This document shows positions 34,701 to 46,700 of a DNA stretch of 64,000 nucleotides, one piece after another (the stretch's first letter is position 1; the number at the start of each line of letters is the position of its first letter). The position numbers and the translations under genes are program-made. A model generated the notes under the pieces. That model was not told where the DNA came from. It saw only the letters and a program-made list of their open reading frames with translations, and searched no databases. The DNA is from Mastigias papua (Eukaryota > Cnidaria > Scyphozoa > Rhizostomeae > Mastigiidae). The stretch lies in assembly GCA_964019165.1 (NCBI GenBank), contig OZ025278.1, forward strand, positions 12,460,286 to 12,524,285, in the 5' to 3' direction.

Positions 34701-37700
34701 TCTCAGTTCATCAAGAATCTTGCGAGCCTTGGCAAGCTCAGCTTCTTTGTCACTGCAGCGATCTTGGGAAGATTCCAATGATATCTCCAATTCAGAAACG
34801 CGTTTTTTAACCTCGACATACTCAGCTTTAAGCTCGGACTTTTTCTCTTCCACAATTTTTATGGCACGGTCGAGCATCGCTACACGATCACGCATGGATA
34901 TGAGTTCATTCTCAAGAATTGTGACCTTCTTGTGAGCGGTCAAGGCTTCACTCTGTAACTTCTCCTCGCGGACTTGGCTCTTCTGATAACTAGCTTGTAC
35001 ACTCGAGAGTCTTGCATTTGTTGAGCTAAGCTCTTTCTGCAAATCATCTCTCTTAGCAACAACAATCTCGTAGTCACCATTCAGCTTGCTGAGTTTCCTA
35101 TGTACCATCTCCAAATCATCTTGCAACTGATCTCTCTCGTTCTCAAGAACATGATTCGTCTCTTCATACTTTTCCACTCTAGATTTCTCAATGAACAGGT
35201 CATTCTCCAGCTTTTCTTTCTCCCTCAGAAGTTGCTCGTACACGATATCACGTTCAGCTCCCTCACCTTCTATCTCCGAAATCTTGGCAATCAACTGCAG
35301 TTTCTCGCTTTCCAATGCCTCGATTGTACTCTTCATTTGCAGGTAAGTTCTGTTGATTGTATTCAGCTCTTTCTGGAGTCTGTCACGTTCTAGTTTGATG
35401 GAATCAGCATCAGAGCTTCCACTTTTCTTTGAGATCAACCTGATTTCATATTCAAGACGGTTCTTCTCCTGAGTGGTAGATTCATAAAGAGCCTTGATCT
35501 TCACAAATTCGCTACGGATGTCTTCGAGGTCCTTCTCAACCTAAAAAAGCAATAAGTAAGTTACATAAATCTGTCTTAATATTTCCAAGTGTTAGACTTC
35601 ATATTAAGACTTAACAAAGAAGGCGGAATTCTGAGGTGACTACCTACACAAGAGGCTTAGTAGAGCAGAAGTATTCTTGAAATTCCTCAGGGATCACCTG
35701 ACAAAATACTTGCTGTTGATATAATCTTATTGGAAATGTGTAAAGTTGTAGTAATTAGTGATTGATAAATAGAATTTTTTCGAGTTTCAAGATGGAAGCT
35801 AGTGTTATCAATATTTCTCAGTTCCTTCTATTGTCTGCAGTCTATAGAAATTCAGCATTACTGGGTTTACCCTTCTAGTTTCTGCAACTTAAAAGTTATA
35901 AAGCCAAAATTTGTTAATGAAATTACGGTACAGAATTAGGACTTGCTGGACATTCACCAAGAATAGTTGTAAAACCTCTGCATTTTATTACAAATTGAGT
36001 GATTTTGCTCCTTTCCTTCCTACCAAGATACATAATGCTGAGAAGGCAGTGTAAGACACACCACTCACCTTTTCCTTGGCTTCGATGACCATGATTCTTT
36101 CCGAATCACTTTCCATCAATTTCATTTTCAAATCATGTGTCTCTTGTTGCAGGTAACGATTCTCAGATCTCGTCGTCTCCAATGTGGATTTGATTGCTAC
36201 AATCTCCTTCTTCACACTATGAAGTTCAGTCTCAATGATTGTTTTAGAGTTGGTGAGCCTCTCTATGACAGTGGTCTTCTCTGAAACCTCCCTTACATGC
36301 CTGTCTACATCTCTTTGCAGTTCAGAAATCTTCTGATTCAGCTCGGCAACAGTCTGCTTCAATTGCTGATTTCTGCTGTTCATCTCGTCAACCTGGCGTC
36401 TAAGTTGCTCTCTAATTGTTTCGGCATCATTTAACTTTCTCTGCAAATCTTCGATAGTAACTTGAGATTCTTTTATGTCTCTTGCAAGGCTCTCTTTCTC
36501 GCTTTTGGTAACCTCATGTACCGATTGCAGGTCATTGAATCTACGCCTTTCTTCAGAAAGTTCCTCATTCAGGTTCTCAATTCTATGATCCTTCTCTTCT
36601 GCGGATGCTTGCAGAGTACTAAACTTCTCGTGATGATCGTAAAGTTCCTTCGTAAGTACATTCAGCTTATCTTCTAAAGCTGTTTTTTCCGATTCAGCTC
36701 TCATTAGTTTTGTCTTTATTATGAAGACACGCTGAACAGATTCCGAAAGAGCTTTATGATTCTTCAACGCTTCCTCACTGAGCTCTCTCTCTCTGTCTTG
36801 CAATCTTTCATTTGTAACCTCCAGTTCCCTGACTTTACCGTCCAACATGTTGACATTCCTCTTATACTCATCTCTCTTCTGTTGTGTGCTGGATAGCTCA
36901 ACTTCCAGTCTTGCAATCTTCTTGTGCAAATCAATTACCTCTGAGCTGAAGCTCTCTTTCTCTTTCTCTGCTGCCTCAAGTGCAGTCTTTGTATCTTCCA
37001 GCTGCATTCTGATATCTTCAAATTCTTCATCAGAAACTCCAAATCCGCCTGCTGCTTCAAAGGTCGGAGCAACAGCCGCTACCATGATCTCTTCTGTCTT
37101 GCTCATTGTATCCCGGTTGGTCATTTCGATAAGCCCTTCTAGATCACTAACCTTTCTACGCAATTCGTTAATTTTGAGTTTCAGTCCTTCGTTTTCACTG
37201 TTCAAGGCCGTGTTGATACTTTCAAGGTCAGTAAGTTTCTTCTCAGCATACTGGAAATCTTCTTTTATTGCATCATTTTCACGTAGAATGTTCAAGTAAT
37301 TCTGCTTCATATCGTTTAATTCCTTCTCTAGCTTCACAAAATCACTGTAAATACGTTCCTTCTCTTCCTTGTAAGCTGCACTTGAAATGGAAAGCTGGAA
37401 GACCTTCATTTTGTAGGTCTGCAACTCCTGTTCTAAATCTTGGTGATCTTTGCTGAGCTGTTCATATTCATCTTTAGATTTCGATAGCTCTTTCTTGAGA
37501 GTATTTATCTGCGAGATTAAATGCCTCTTGCCGGCTTCCAATTCATTGATTATCGACGCCTTTTCATTGACTTCTCGCGTCAGTTTATCAACAGTTGCTT
37601 TAAGTTCGGAGATTACTCGCTGTAGTTTATTGACCTCTTCTCGGCTTCTTTGATTGCGTGCCTTGGCTTCATCTAACTCACCCCTTAGGGAGGCTTCACT

Positions 37701-40700
37701 GTTCCTGACCTTTCGCAGTTCACTTTCGAGGAATGACACTTTGTCTTGGAGCAACTTTACATCTGAGGCAAGCTCATCACGCTCTTCCTTCGTAGCGCTG
37801 AGATTCAACTGAATTTCAGTCAATTTTTTTCGGACTTCAAACAACTCCCTCTCAGCATCTTCTTTCTGTTTTCTAGTAACTTGGATGGCAGCCTGCAAGT
37901 TGTTCAGTGCCTCACTCAGAGTGTTATTCTCCGCCTCGAGTACAGTATGTTCATTCTTGAGTCGGTCTATTGTAGATGCCTGTTCACTTATTGTCCTTTC
38001 ATTTGATTGGATAATCAATGTTTTCTCTTGTATTTCCTTCGTCATCCTCTGGTTCTCAACCTTCAAAGCTTCTAACTCATTCTTTGCCTCTCGCAGATCC
38101 TTTTCAAGCTGACTTTTCTGATTTGTAAGGTAGTCTACCATGGATTTTAATTGTATGAACTCAGATCTTATGTCGTAAAGCTGTTTCTCAGCCATTTCTC
38201 GCTGCTTCTCACTCTTATCAAGCGCATCTCGAAGAGTTGTCACCTCTTCACATACTTGCTCATAATCCATTTCTAATTGTTCCTTCTTCCTTTGCAGATC
38301 CTCAAAAGCTGCAGTGATCTTCACTAATTTATTCTCAGTTATTGTCAGCTTGCTTTGTAGGTTGTTTTCGTTCTCTTGGCTCTCCTTGAGTGCACCATCC
38401 AAGTCGCTAAGTTTCTCTCGAAGCACTTCAACCTGCAAAAACAAGGGTTAAATTCTCATTCTTTAGAACTGCACAAAAACTATCTTCAGTTTTAGATTAG
38501 GGAACAGGCATGGCAAGGTTTGGTCTAACAGTAAGAAACTTCTTCATTACATGAAGAATTAAAAGCTAATTGAAGATTTGACAAGATCTTAAGACACATC
38601 CATACTGAAAGAAGAAAGTTTGTTGTAATAAAAAGCGTATAGTTTACTGGAGGAGTAAATTGTCTCCAAAAAAAATAATTTTGCATTGAAAACACTGCTC
38701 CCCTACCTCTTTCTCCAGTCTTGTGTTCTTCTCAACGGAAGCCTCATACGATGGCTCAAGCTCAGCTAACTTTGCGTTTGCTATCTGAAGCTTTGATTCG
38801 GAATCGCGAAGCTTCGCCAACAACTCATCGATCTCATTATCTTTAGACGCTATCTCCCTTTTCAGATCTTCCACTTCATCTTCCAATGAGCTCTTTGCTT
38901 CCTTCAGCTGCAAGATTGTATCATCTTTAACTGCTATGTCTTGCTTGAGCAAATAGTAAATGCCCTCTAAGTCCACGAGATCTTTCTGCAGTGCTTCCAA
39001 ATCCCTTTTAAGGTTGGTGTTATCTACTCTCAATTTACGAGCCTCTTCAGCTAACCCATCCCTTTGCTCGGTCACATGCTCTACTTCATTCTCGAGTTCT
39101 GGTAATCTTGCTGCGACAACGCTAAGTTCTTTTAGTGCCTTTTCCTTGTCTATAATGCTTCTCTGCAGCCTTGCTTCCAGATCGGAGACTCTGTCATGCA
39201 ATTGAGCTATCTCCTCTTGCGCATGATTTAACTCCCTCTGGCTACGGTCGTAATCGTTACGAATCTGCGCGATTATTTGCTTATGATTGTTCACCTGTCT
39301 CTCTAGTGTCGAATTCCTGTTTTTCAACTCTGCGATGACATTGTCCTTGTCTGAGATTTCTTTCTGTGCATCAGCAAATTTAAACCTAATTTCTGTCAAC
39401 TCTTGATCTGTCCTGTTGAAATCCTCCTTCAGTCTTTCGTATCCCTCTTTTAGCTGAGCCAAGCTCTCATTCAAATCATGATTCTCCAGTATCTCCTTAT
39501 TCAATTGAGCTTTGAGATCGGCGACCCAGCCATTGAGTTCTGCCAGCTTCTCTTTGGTCTCAGAATGCGTTACAACCAGCTTTTCATACTTCCCACTCAC
39601 ATCCTTGAAACTTGCCATCAGTGATTTCAAGTGTCTGTCAATATCGCTCTTCTCTTTCAAGATTTCGTGATAACTATTCTCGATTGTCTCCAGTTTTGAT
39701 GTTAGATTGCTGATCTCCTCTCGCAATTTCGTCTCACGATCAACACTACGCTTCAACTGCAGCTCCACATCCGAAAGATTGCGCGATACTGTCTCAAGTT
39801 GTCGCAAAGCATCTTCTTTCTCCGTTCTGTATATTGTGACAGTCTTTTCCAAGTTAGTTATCTTCGTGTTAGCCATCTAAAACAAAAATCAGCTATCATC
39901 ACCTGTGAAGTGGCAAATCAAACACATAATAATTTCAAACTATGGACGTCTTATATAAAGTACATTTTAAATGAATTCGGAGACAGTTCATTACGAAGAC
40001 AGTCGTTTCTACGACCCACCGCAACAGCAGAGCATTCTAGCAAAACCCACATAAACTTCAATGAAAAAATATATAAGTAACGCAATATAATTGTAGAAAA
40101 TTTGCTCAAACTACTTGGAGTTTTAAAATATACAAAGCATGCTTAAGCTAGTTTAAATCAAATAGATTCCAATATGAGCAACAGTATGTTTACAGCAACT
40201 GACTCTCAAGTCTAAACTTAGTTTCTGCATTTATATATTAAGTACAGTTAGTCTTGTGGGGTTCAAATAGCTTAAATATTCTTAGAAGCAGTATTTGAAC
40301 AAGGAGATATCATCCCGGATTTATTTGGAGAGTTTGATAAATAAAAATGACAGTATCAAAATGTGATAGCTGTATGCCATGGGCACCTGTATCTCATCTC
40401 TGTTGGCTCTTTCTTGATCCTTCAATGTGTTCAGCTGTGATCTGAGAACGTTCGCTTCTTTCTTAAACGTGTTTCTCTCATTTTCCAAAGTGCTTCTGAC
40501 TACTTGCAATCTCTCAATCACCGTGTTCTTCTCCTGCACTTCCCTTTGGAGAATGTCCGCTTGTCTCTTTGCATCACGTGTTTCTGTGAGGCTGTTAGAT
40601 AGCGATTCCTTATCAGTCCTCATGTTCTCAACTTTGACTTCGAAGTCACGCTTGATGTTAGTTTTCTCACGTGCTAGGGCATCAATCTGGGTTTCATAAC

Positions 40701-43700
40701 CTATAAGATAATCAAGGCAGTCCAAGATAATATGATCTTCAAGAATGTTATGCCACGTGCATAAAAATCGACACATTAAATGATGAATCCTCATTGTCTG
40801 CTACTGAACAGGAAAAATGCAGGCTAAGAAACAAGTATATAGGGATTTTGCATTTTGTTGTTAAGTGTTAAGAGTTCTGTATAATGTACTGGTCCTTTAA
40901 AAAGAGGAGGAAGAAGAAGCAGACAAAGAAGAAGGTGAAGATGAAAGAAAATGAATGGAAGAAGAGGAGGAAGAAGAAGAAGACAAAGAAGAAGGTGAAG
41001 ATGAAAGACAATGAACGGAAGAAGAGGAGGAAGAAGAAGCAGACAAAGAAGAAGGTGAAGATGAAAGAAAATGAACGGAAGAAGAGGAGGAAGAAGAAGC
41101 AGACAAAGAAGAAGGTGAAGATGAAAGAAAATGAACGGAAGAAGAGGAGGAGGAAGAAGAAGAACTTCAAACTACTTTCCTAATAGTAAAGGCGATCATT
41201 AGTAAATTGCCAAAGGCTCTTAGAAATGGGAAATTGAAAAAGCAGCTTTTTAAGAATGCAACAGGCAAATAGCTAACGCAAAATTCACCTGAGATCTTGT
41301 TGACTGTCGATTGGTAGTCTCTCTCAAGGTCATTCTTCTCGATCGAGATCTTCTCAATCTTAGACTCGAGTGCGCCAAGCTTATTCTCATAGTTTCTCTC
41401 GTGAATCTCAGCATCACGTTTGATTCGTTCAAGTCCGTCAATGACAACATCTTTTTGCACCATTTCAGATCTCAAGTTTTCCAGGTCTGTTTCAATCGTT
41501 TTAATCCTCGTCTCAAGTTGCTCAATGACCTTCTCCTTCTTGTACACACTTTGCTGTAACGAGTCAATTGTCCTCTGATTCTCTCTTACTTGTCCCTCAA
41601 GGCGTATCACTTTCTCCTTGTATTGCATTATTTCTTGTCTCAACTCAGAAACTAATTCCTGTAGGTTGCTCTTTTCCTTGGTAATTTTATCTACCTCCGA
41701 TTCAACCTTTGCGATGTAAGCTTTCAGATTGACAATCTCATCCTCAAGGATGGTCTTATCCTCTTCGATATCACTTATCCTTTTCTCATAGTCACTGATT
41801 TTGTTTTCCAACAGGGTGATCCTTTCCACAAGCTCTGTATTATCAACTTTCAGTGTCTCTCTTTCTCTCTCTGACTCGGCTAGGTCACGCTTTATTTCTT
41901 CATTCACCCTTTCTAACTCAAATATCGTCTGCTTCTGTCTGTCTACAACAGTTTCAAGTTCCGATGAGCGCTTCTTCTCTGTGCTAAGCTGATCTTCTAC
42001 AGTCGACAAACGACTACGGAGATCATGAACAGTACCCTGCAGTTCCTTCTCTTTCTCTACAGTCTTTTTGTAGGCAGTTTCAAGTGTGACATGCTTTTTA
42101 TGAAGTGTCAACAATTCCGCTTGAAGCTGATCTCTCTTTGTGCGTGCATCATCATAAGCATCCTCCAGCTCTCTAATTTTCTCATTTGCAGCTGTCAATC
42201 TCTGTTGAAGAGTACGTTTTTCTTGGTCTAATGAATCTACCAACTGTTTGAGCTTTTCATTTTCTTGCCTAAGAACTCTAAGGTCGGCTTCAACGTACGA
42301 CAACTTGGCTTTCAATTGCTCTATCACACTCTCCTTCTCATTCACAGCTTTCAACAGGTCATCTCGTTCCTTGACTACGGCCTCTAACATGCGCTTTAGA
42401 TTCGTGTTGTCGGTGACCGCCACTCGGAGATCCTCAGTTAATTTCTCAGTTTCGACCTTGAGCACTGAGTTTCGCTCCAGTGCATCTTTCAACTGTGGCT
42501 CAACACTGGCAAGCCGCTGCTCAAATCTCATCGCCTGTCGTTGGTATTCCAGCTTGTCTTGCTCAGTCTTATCAAACTTAATTCGCAGCTCTGTGTATTT
42601 CCCATTGAACGTCAAGAGTTCCTCATTCAGGCGATCTTTTTCCATGGCCAAGATTTGATTAGCAGACTCCAGATCCCCAAATTTCTGTTGGATTCTCAGA
42701 AGTTCCTCTTGAATTATTCGCTTTTCATTATGCAAATTATCGATCTCTTGATATTTTGCCGCACGCTCTTCCCGCAGAGCAGCGATTGTTCTTTCAAGAG
42801 TGAGAATGCGTGCCTTGGCTTCATCAAGCAATTTCTCTCTGTTCAATGATTCTTTCTTGTACGTGTCGGCCGCGCGTTGAGCTTCGGCCAGTTGACGCTG
42901 TGCTCTCACAAGCTACAAGAAAAACAAGAACAAGTGCAAATATAGTGATAATGGCATCGGCTTCTTTAGGCAGTCACTTAGGTATGAGAAATTAGTTTCT
43001 ATATGAGACCGTCCCCCAATTGTATTAATTTGCCATGGATAAAGCACCTACTGGGCAAAGATGACATTTTTCACCGAATCCCGTTTTGCTATTGCATAAC
43101 ACTGTGGAAAATGATACAGAAAGCCCTTGATCTACAAAGGAATGGTTCTTTATGATCAAAGTCAAAATTACTGGTCAACCTTTATTGATGCAACTCACCT
43201 CTTCTTTCAACGAGTTTAGCCTCTTCTTGATATTATCGTACTGATCTTTGTACTCATCACGTTGTTTGGTGACGCTCTTCAACTGAGGCTCCATCTTTGC
43301 AACCCTGTTTTTCATGACGTTGAGCTCATGTTCAAGGGATTCAGCTTCTTGCAAACAGCGATCAAGGTTGTTTCTGTTAAATGAAGATTTTGATGAATTC
43401 ACATATACACAACTCGGGATAGTCTAGACAGCGCTATGGATTGCGCAGAAGCATGAGCGCCGGTTCGCTGATATTAATTTTAGAAGTTTGCAGAGCTCTT
43501 CCTAATATCAGAGGTTACATAATTCTTCCCATTGAATTACCATATAAAGAAAGAAATAGCTTTATTTATTGACCTCACCAATCAGTCACTAACTTTAGTA
43601 AATTGCTTGCAATGGATGGCAACGCCGTCACTATGTTCGAGCAACGATTAGAACGAAGAGCTCTACCTTTCAGGTAAAGCTGGTAAGGAAAGCGAGAAAA

Positions 43701-46700
43701 TGTGTCCAGCTATATTACCGTGTAATATTCTTCAGCGTAATATATTTACGTGTAAATAAGTTTTGATTGGCATTAATTAGCAAAATAATTAGCTAGGCGA
43801 GAAGCCAACCTAAAATAAATCATATGTTATTATTATTATTATAATAAAAATTGGGCAATATATCTAATGTCGGGACTACATTCTTAAGTACATAAGAATA
43901 CATAGGTACTTAATCAGTTCATTCATAAGTAGCAGAATGGCGTAAGCAATACGTCACCTTAATTCACTGGTCTGTCTTTCTGCTGCAGATAGTTGCGCCT
44001 TCAGATCGTCTTTCTCTTGTTCTGAAAATTCGTACGCAGTCTCCATCTCACCAAACTGCTTTTGTACAATATGGAACTGTTCCGTGATGTTCTCAAGGGA
44101 GATTCTCAACTTCTCGATCATAGAATCCCTGTCTTTGATTGTGTTCCTAGCGCTATTAAGGTCAGCTTCAAGAGCATTGATTGAACCTTTTGCATCTCGA
44201 AGCTCGTCCTCGAGCTCTTTCATCTTGCTCCTCGACTTTACCAGCTCCTTTTCAAGATCACCAAGTCTATGACTCATGATAGAATTATCACGCTCGAGGT
44301 CGTTCACTGTCTTCTTCAATACCTCATTATCCTTCTCCAGCAGGCTGATCTGGTTTTCTGCCTCTTGAAGCTTCTCAGTCGCTGCCGCCGCGCGCTGTTC
44401 GGCGGCATCACGTTGCAATGTAGCTTGTTTCAGATTAGATTTCAAGGCTACAAGTTCGGATTCGAGCAGATTAATCCTCTTGTTCAGGTCTTCGATCGTG
44501 CGATCCTTGTCAATCAGTTGTTCGGCGTATCGTTCACAGATCTTCTGGTGCTCAAGGTATTCTCTTTGCACCCGCTCATAATCTTCTTTGTATCTTGCGG
44601 CACTGATTCTCTCGTTATCAAGCTGCTCGATAATGTAATCTCTGTCTTTGACGGCAATATCGATTTGGGATTCAAGCTTAGCTATCCTTTGCTGATAATT
44701 GCGCGAATCTCTCTCCGAGTCTCTTTGAATATTCTCATAATCAGCCTCAATCTGCAAGGGGAATCATAGCTACATGTGACCGCATTTATAAGATAAGAGT
44801 TAAAATTATATCGTTAGATATACGGGATCTAAAAGAAATCGCCAACAGGTTTCAGAACAGACTATGAACTATTATGGTTGTGAATTTACGATTGATAACA
44901 ATTAGTTGATGAAGTAATTAACTGGTGAATAAAAATGACTAATATGGAAAGAAACGAAAAAATTGGTTAATCATTGGCTGAAAAAATGAATGACACAATG
45001 AATGACCAATAAAGTGAATAAAATAACGAATCAATGAATAACTACAAGAATGAAAGATTGAGCAACTGAATAAAAGTATGCATTTTAGGTGAATTCTAGA
45101 GAACTAGGAAAAGAGTTTTAAAGGAAAAAGCAGAAAGATATCTTACTTCCATCAACCTCCGATGCATCTCACTGAGTTCCTTTTGTATATTGTCTTTGTC
45201 GATCTCACTGTCTTTCAGCAACTTCTCGAGCTGAGAGCACCGTTGCTTTATTGCTTCGTAATCATTCGTAATGTCTCGTTTTTCTTCTGTCAACTGCTCG
45301 ATCACAACTCTCTGGCTGTCGTATTCCTTTCGTGTTATGTCGTAATCCCTTTGAAGTCCAGAGAGCTCCTGCTTCAACTGTTCGATGAGTCTATCTTTGT
45401 TGGCTACGTCACGCACTAGAGTGTCGTATCGTTCTTGAAAATCACTGCTATCACGTGCTAGATTTGTGTTCTCTTCTTGCAACTTCCTTGATCGGTTCTT
45501 GTACTCTTCGACTTGGATTCGCAAGTTTTTATTTTGATTATCAAGCACGCGCATTTCGTCCTCCAATGATTTTGTCCTGTTCTCGACATCCCCTTTGATC
45601 TTCTCGTTCTCTTTCACGACAATCTCATACATTGCCTCAAGTTCGAAAATGCGTCTCTGGGCCTTCTCGTAATCACTCTTCAATGTTTCGTTCTCATTTT
45701 CAAACAAGTTCACCTTCAAACAAAAAAGCCTATTGAGTAGATGGTAAGATCTGAACAAATGGAAAAAATGATGAACAAAAAATGATCAACTTGTTAAGAC
45801 AAGTGATAAAACCCAACTCGATCACTAGCCATCTCTTGATCACTAGCAACCACGAGATTGCTAACAATCACAGGGGTCATTACCACTTGGGACTCAAACC
45901 ATAAAAGAATAGAAGGAAACCGTGTGCAGGTAATACAGTACTTTAAATTCCTCTAGCAATACCTGAGATTGGTAATTAGATGTTTCCTCTTTGAAGACAA
46001 GAACTTCACTTTCCAATCTTTCTGCATTCTCTTTATAAATGTTGGCTTCACTGACAACTTGGTTGTGATTAGCAGTTGCCCTTTCAACCACCCTGTGCAG
46101 GCTGCTTAGCTTGCTTTGTGATGAGTTAAGATCTTTCTTAAGTAAGTTATTTTCTTCTTGTACTTTGTGAACCAGCATTTCAAAGTCATTAATTCTCCTA
46201 TTAGCCAAAGCAGATTCTTTGCCGTATCGTTCTTTTTCCTTGACTGTTGAGTCCAAACTGGATTTAGTGCTATCGAGCTCCCGTATGATCTTTTCAAGAT
46301 CCCGTTTCAATGTATCTCTACAAAAGTAATAGGAAAAGGGCTTGGAATATAGGTACTATCATACGGCTGAATCAGCAACGGCTGAAGGGCTACATCTCCG
46401 TATTTTTTAAATGAAATGAAATGAAATGAAATGAATGAAATGAAATCAGTGGAGCAATAGTGAAATCAAACATGTTTCTCATCTTATCGTGGCTATATTA
46501 CATAATCTCGTTACTTTATACCTCTAGGTTTTCAATTCTTTTCCTACTAAATTTATTTTGTAAGGCCATTACATTTTACAACAAATGGAACCAACCAATA
46601 AATATTGCAGAATATAAAGCAAATTAATGTTGTAGCAGGGAGATTCAATAAGTATATCCTTTCAAGTCACCGCAGAGTCTGTTCCGCCTAACAAAATGAT

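Noticed and set aside
40868..41183. Lys-rich 99-residue frame (+) and Phe/Ser-rich frames (-)
   Set aside because: Generated by the 60-bp purine repeat inside an intron whose flanking exons join in phase without it.
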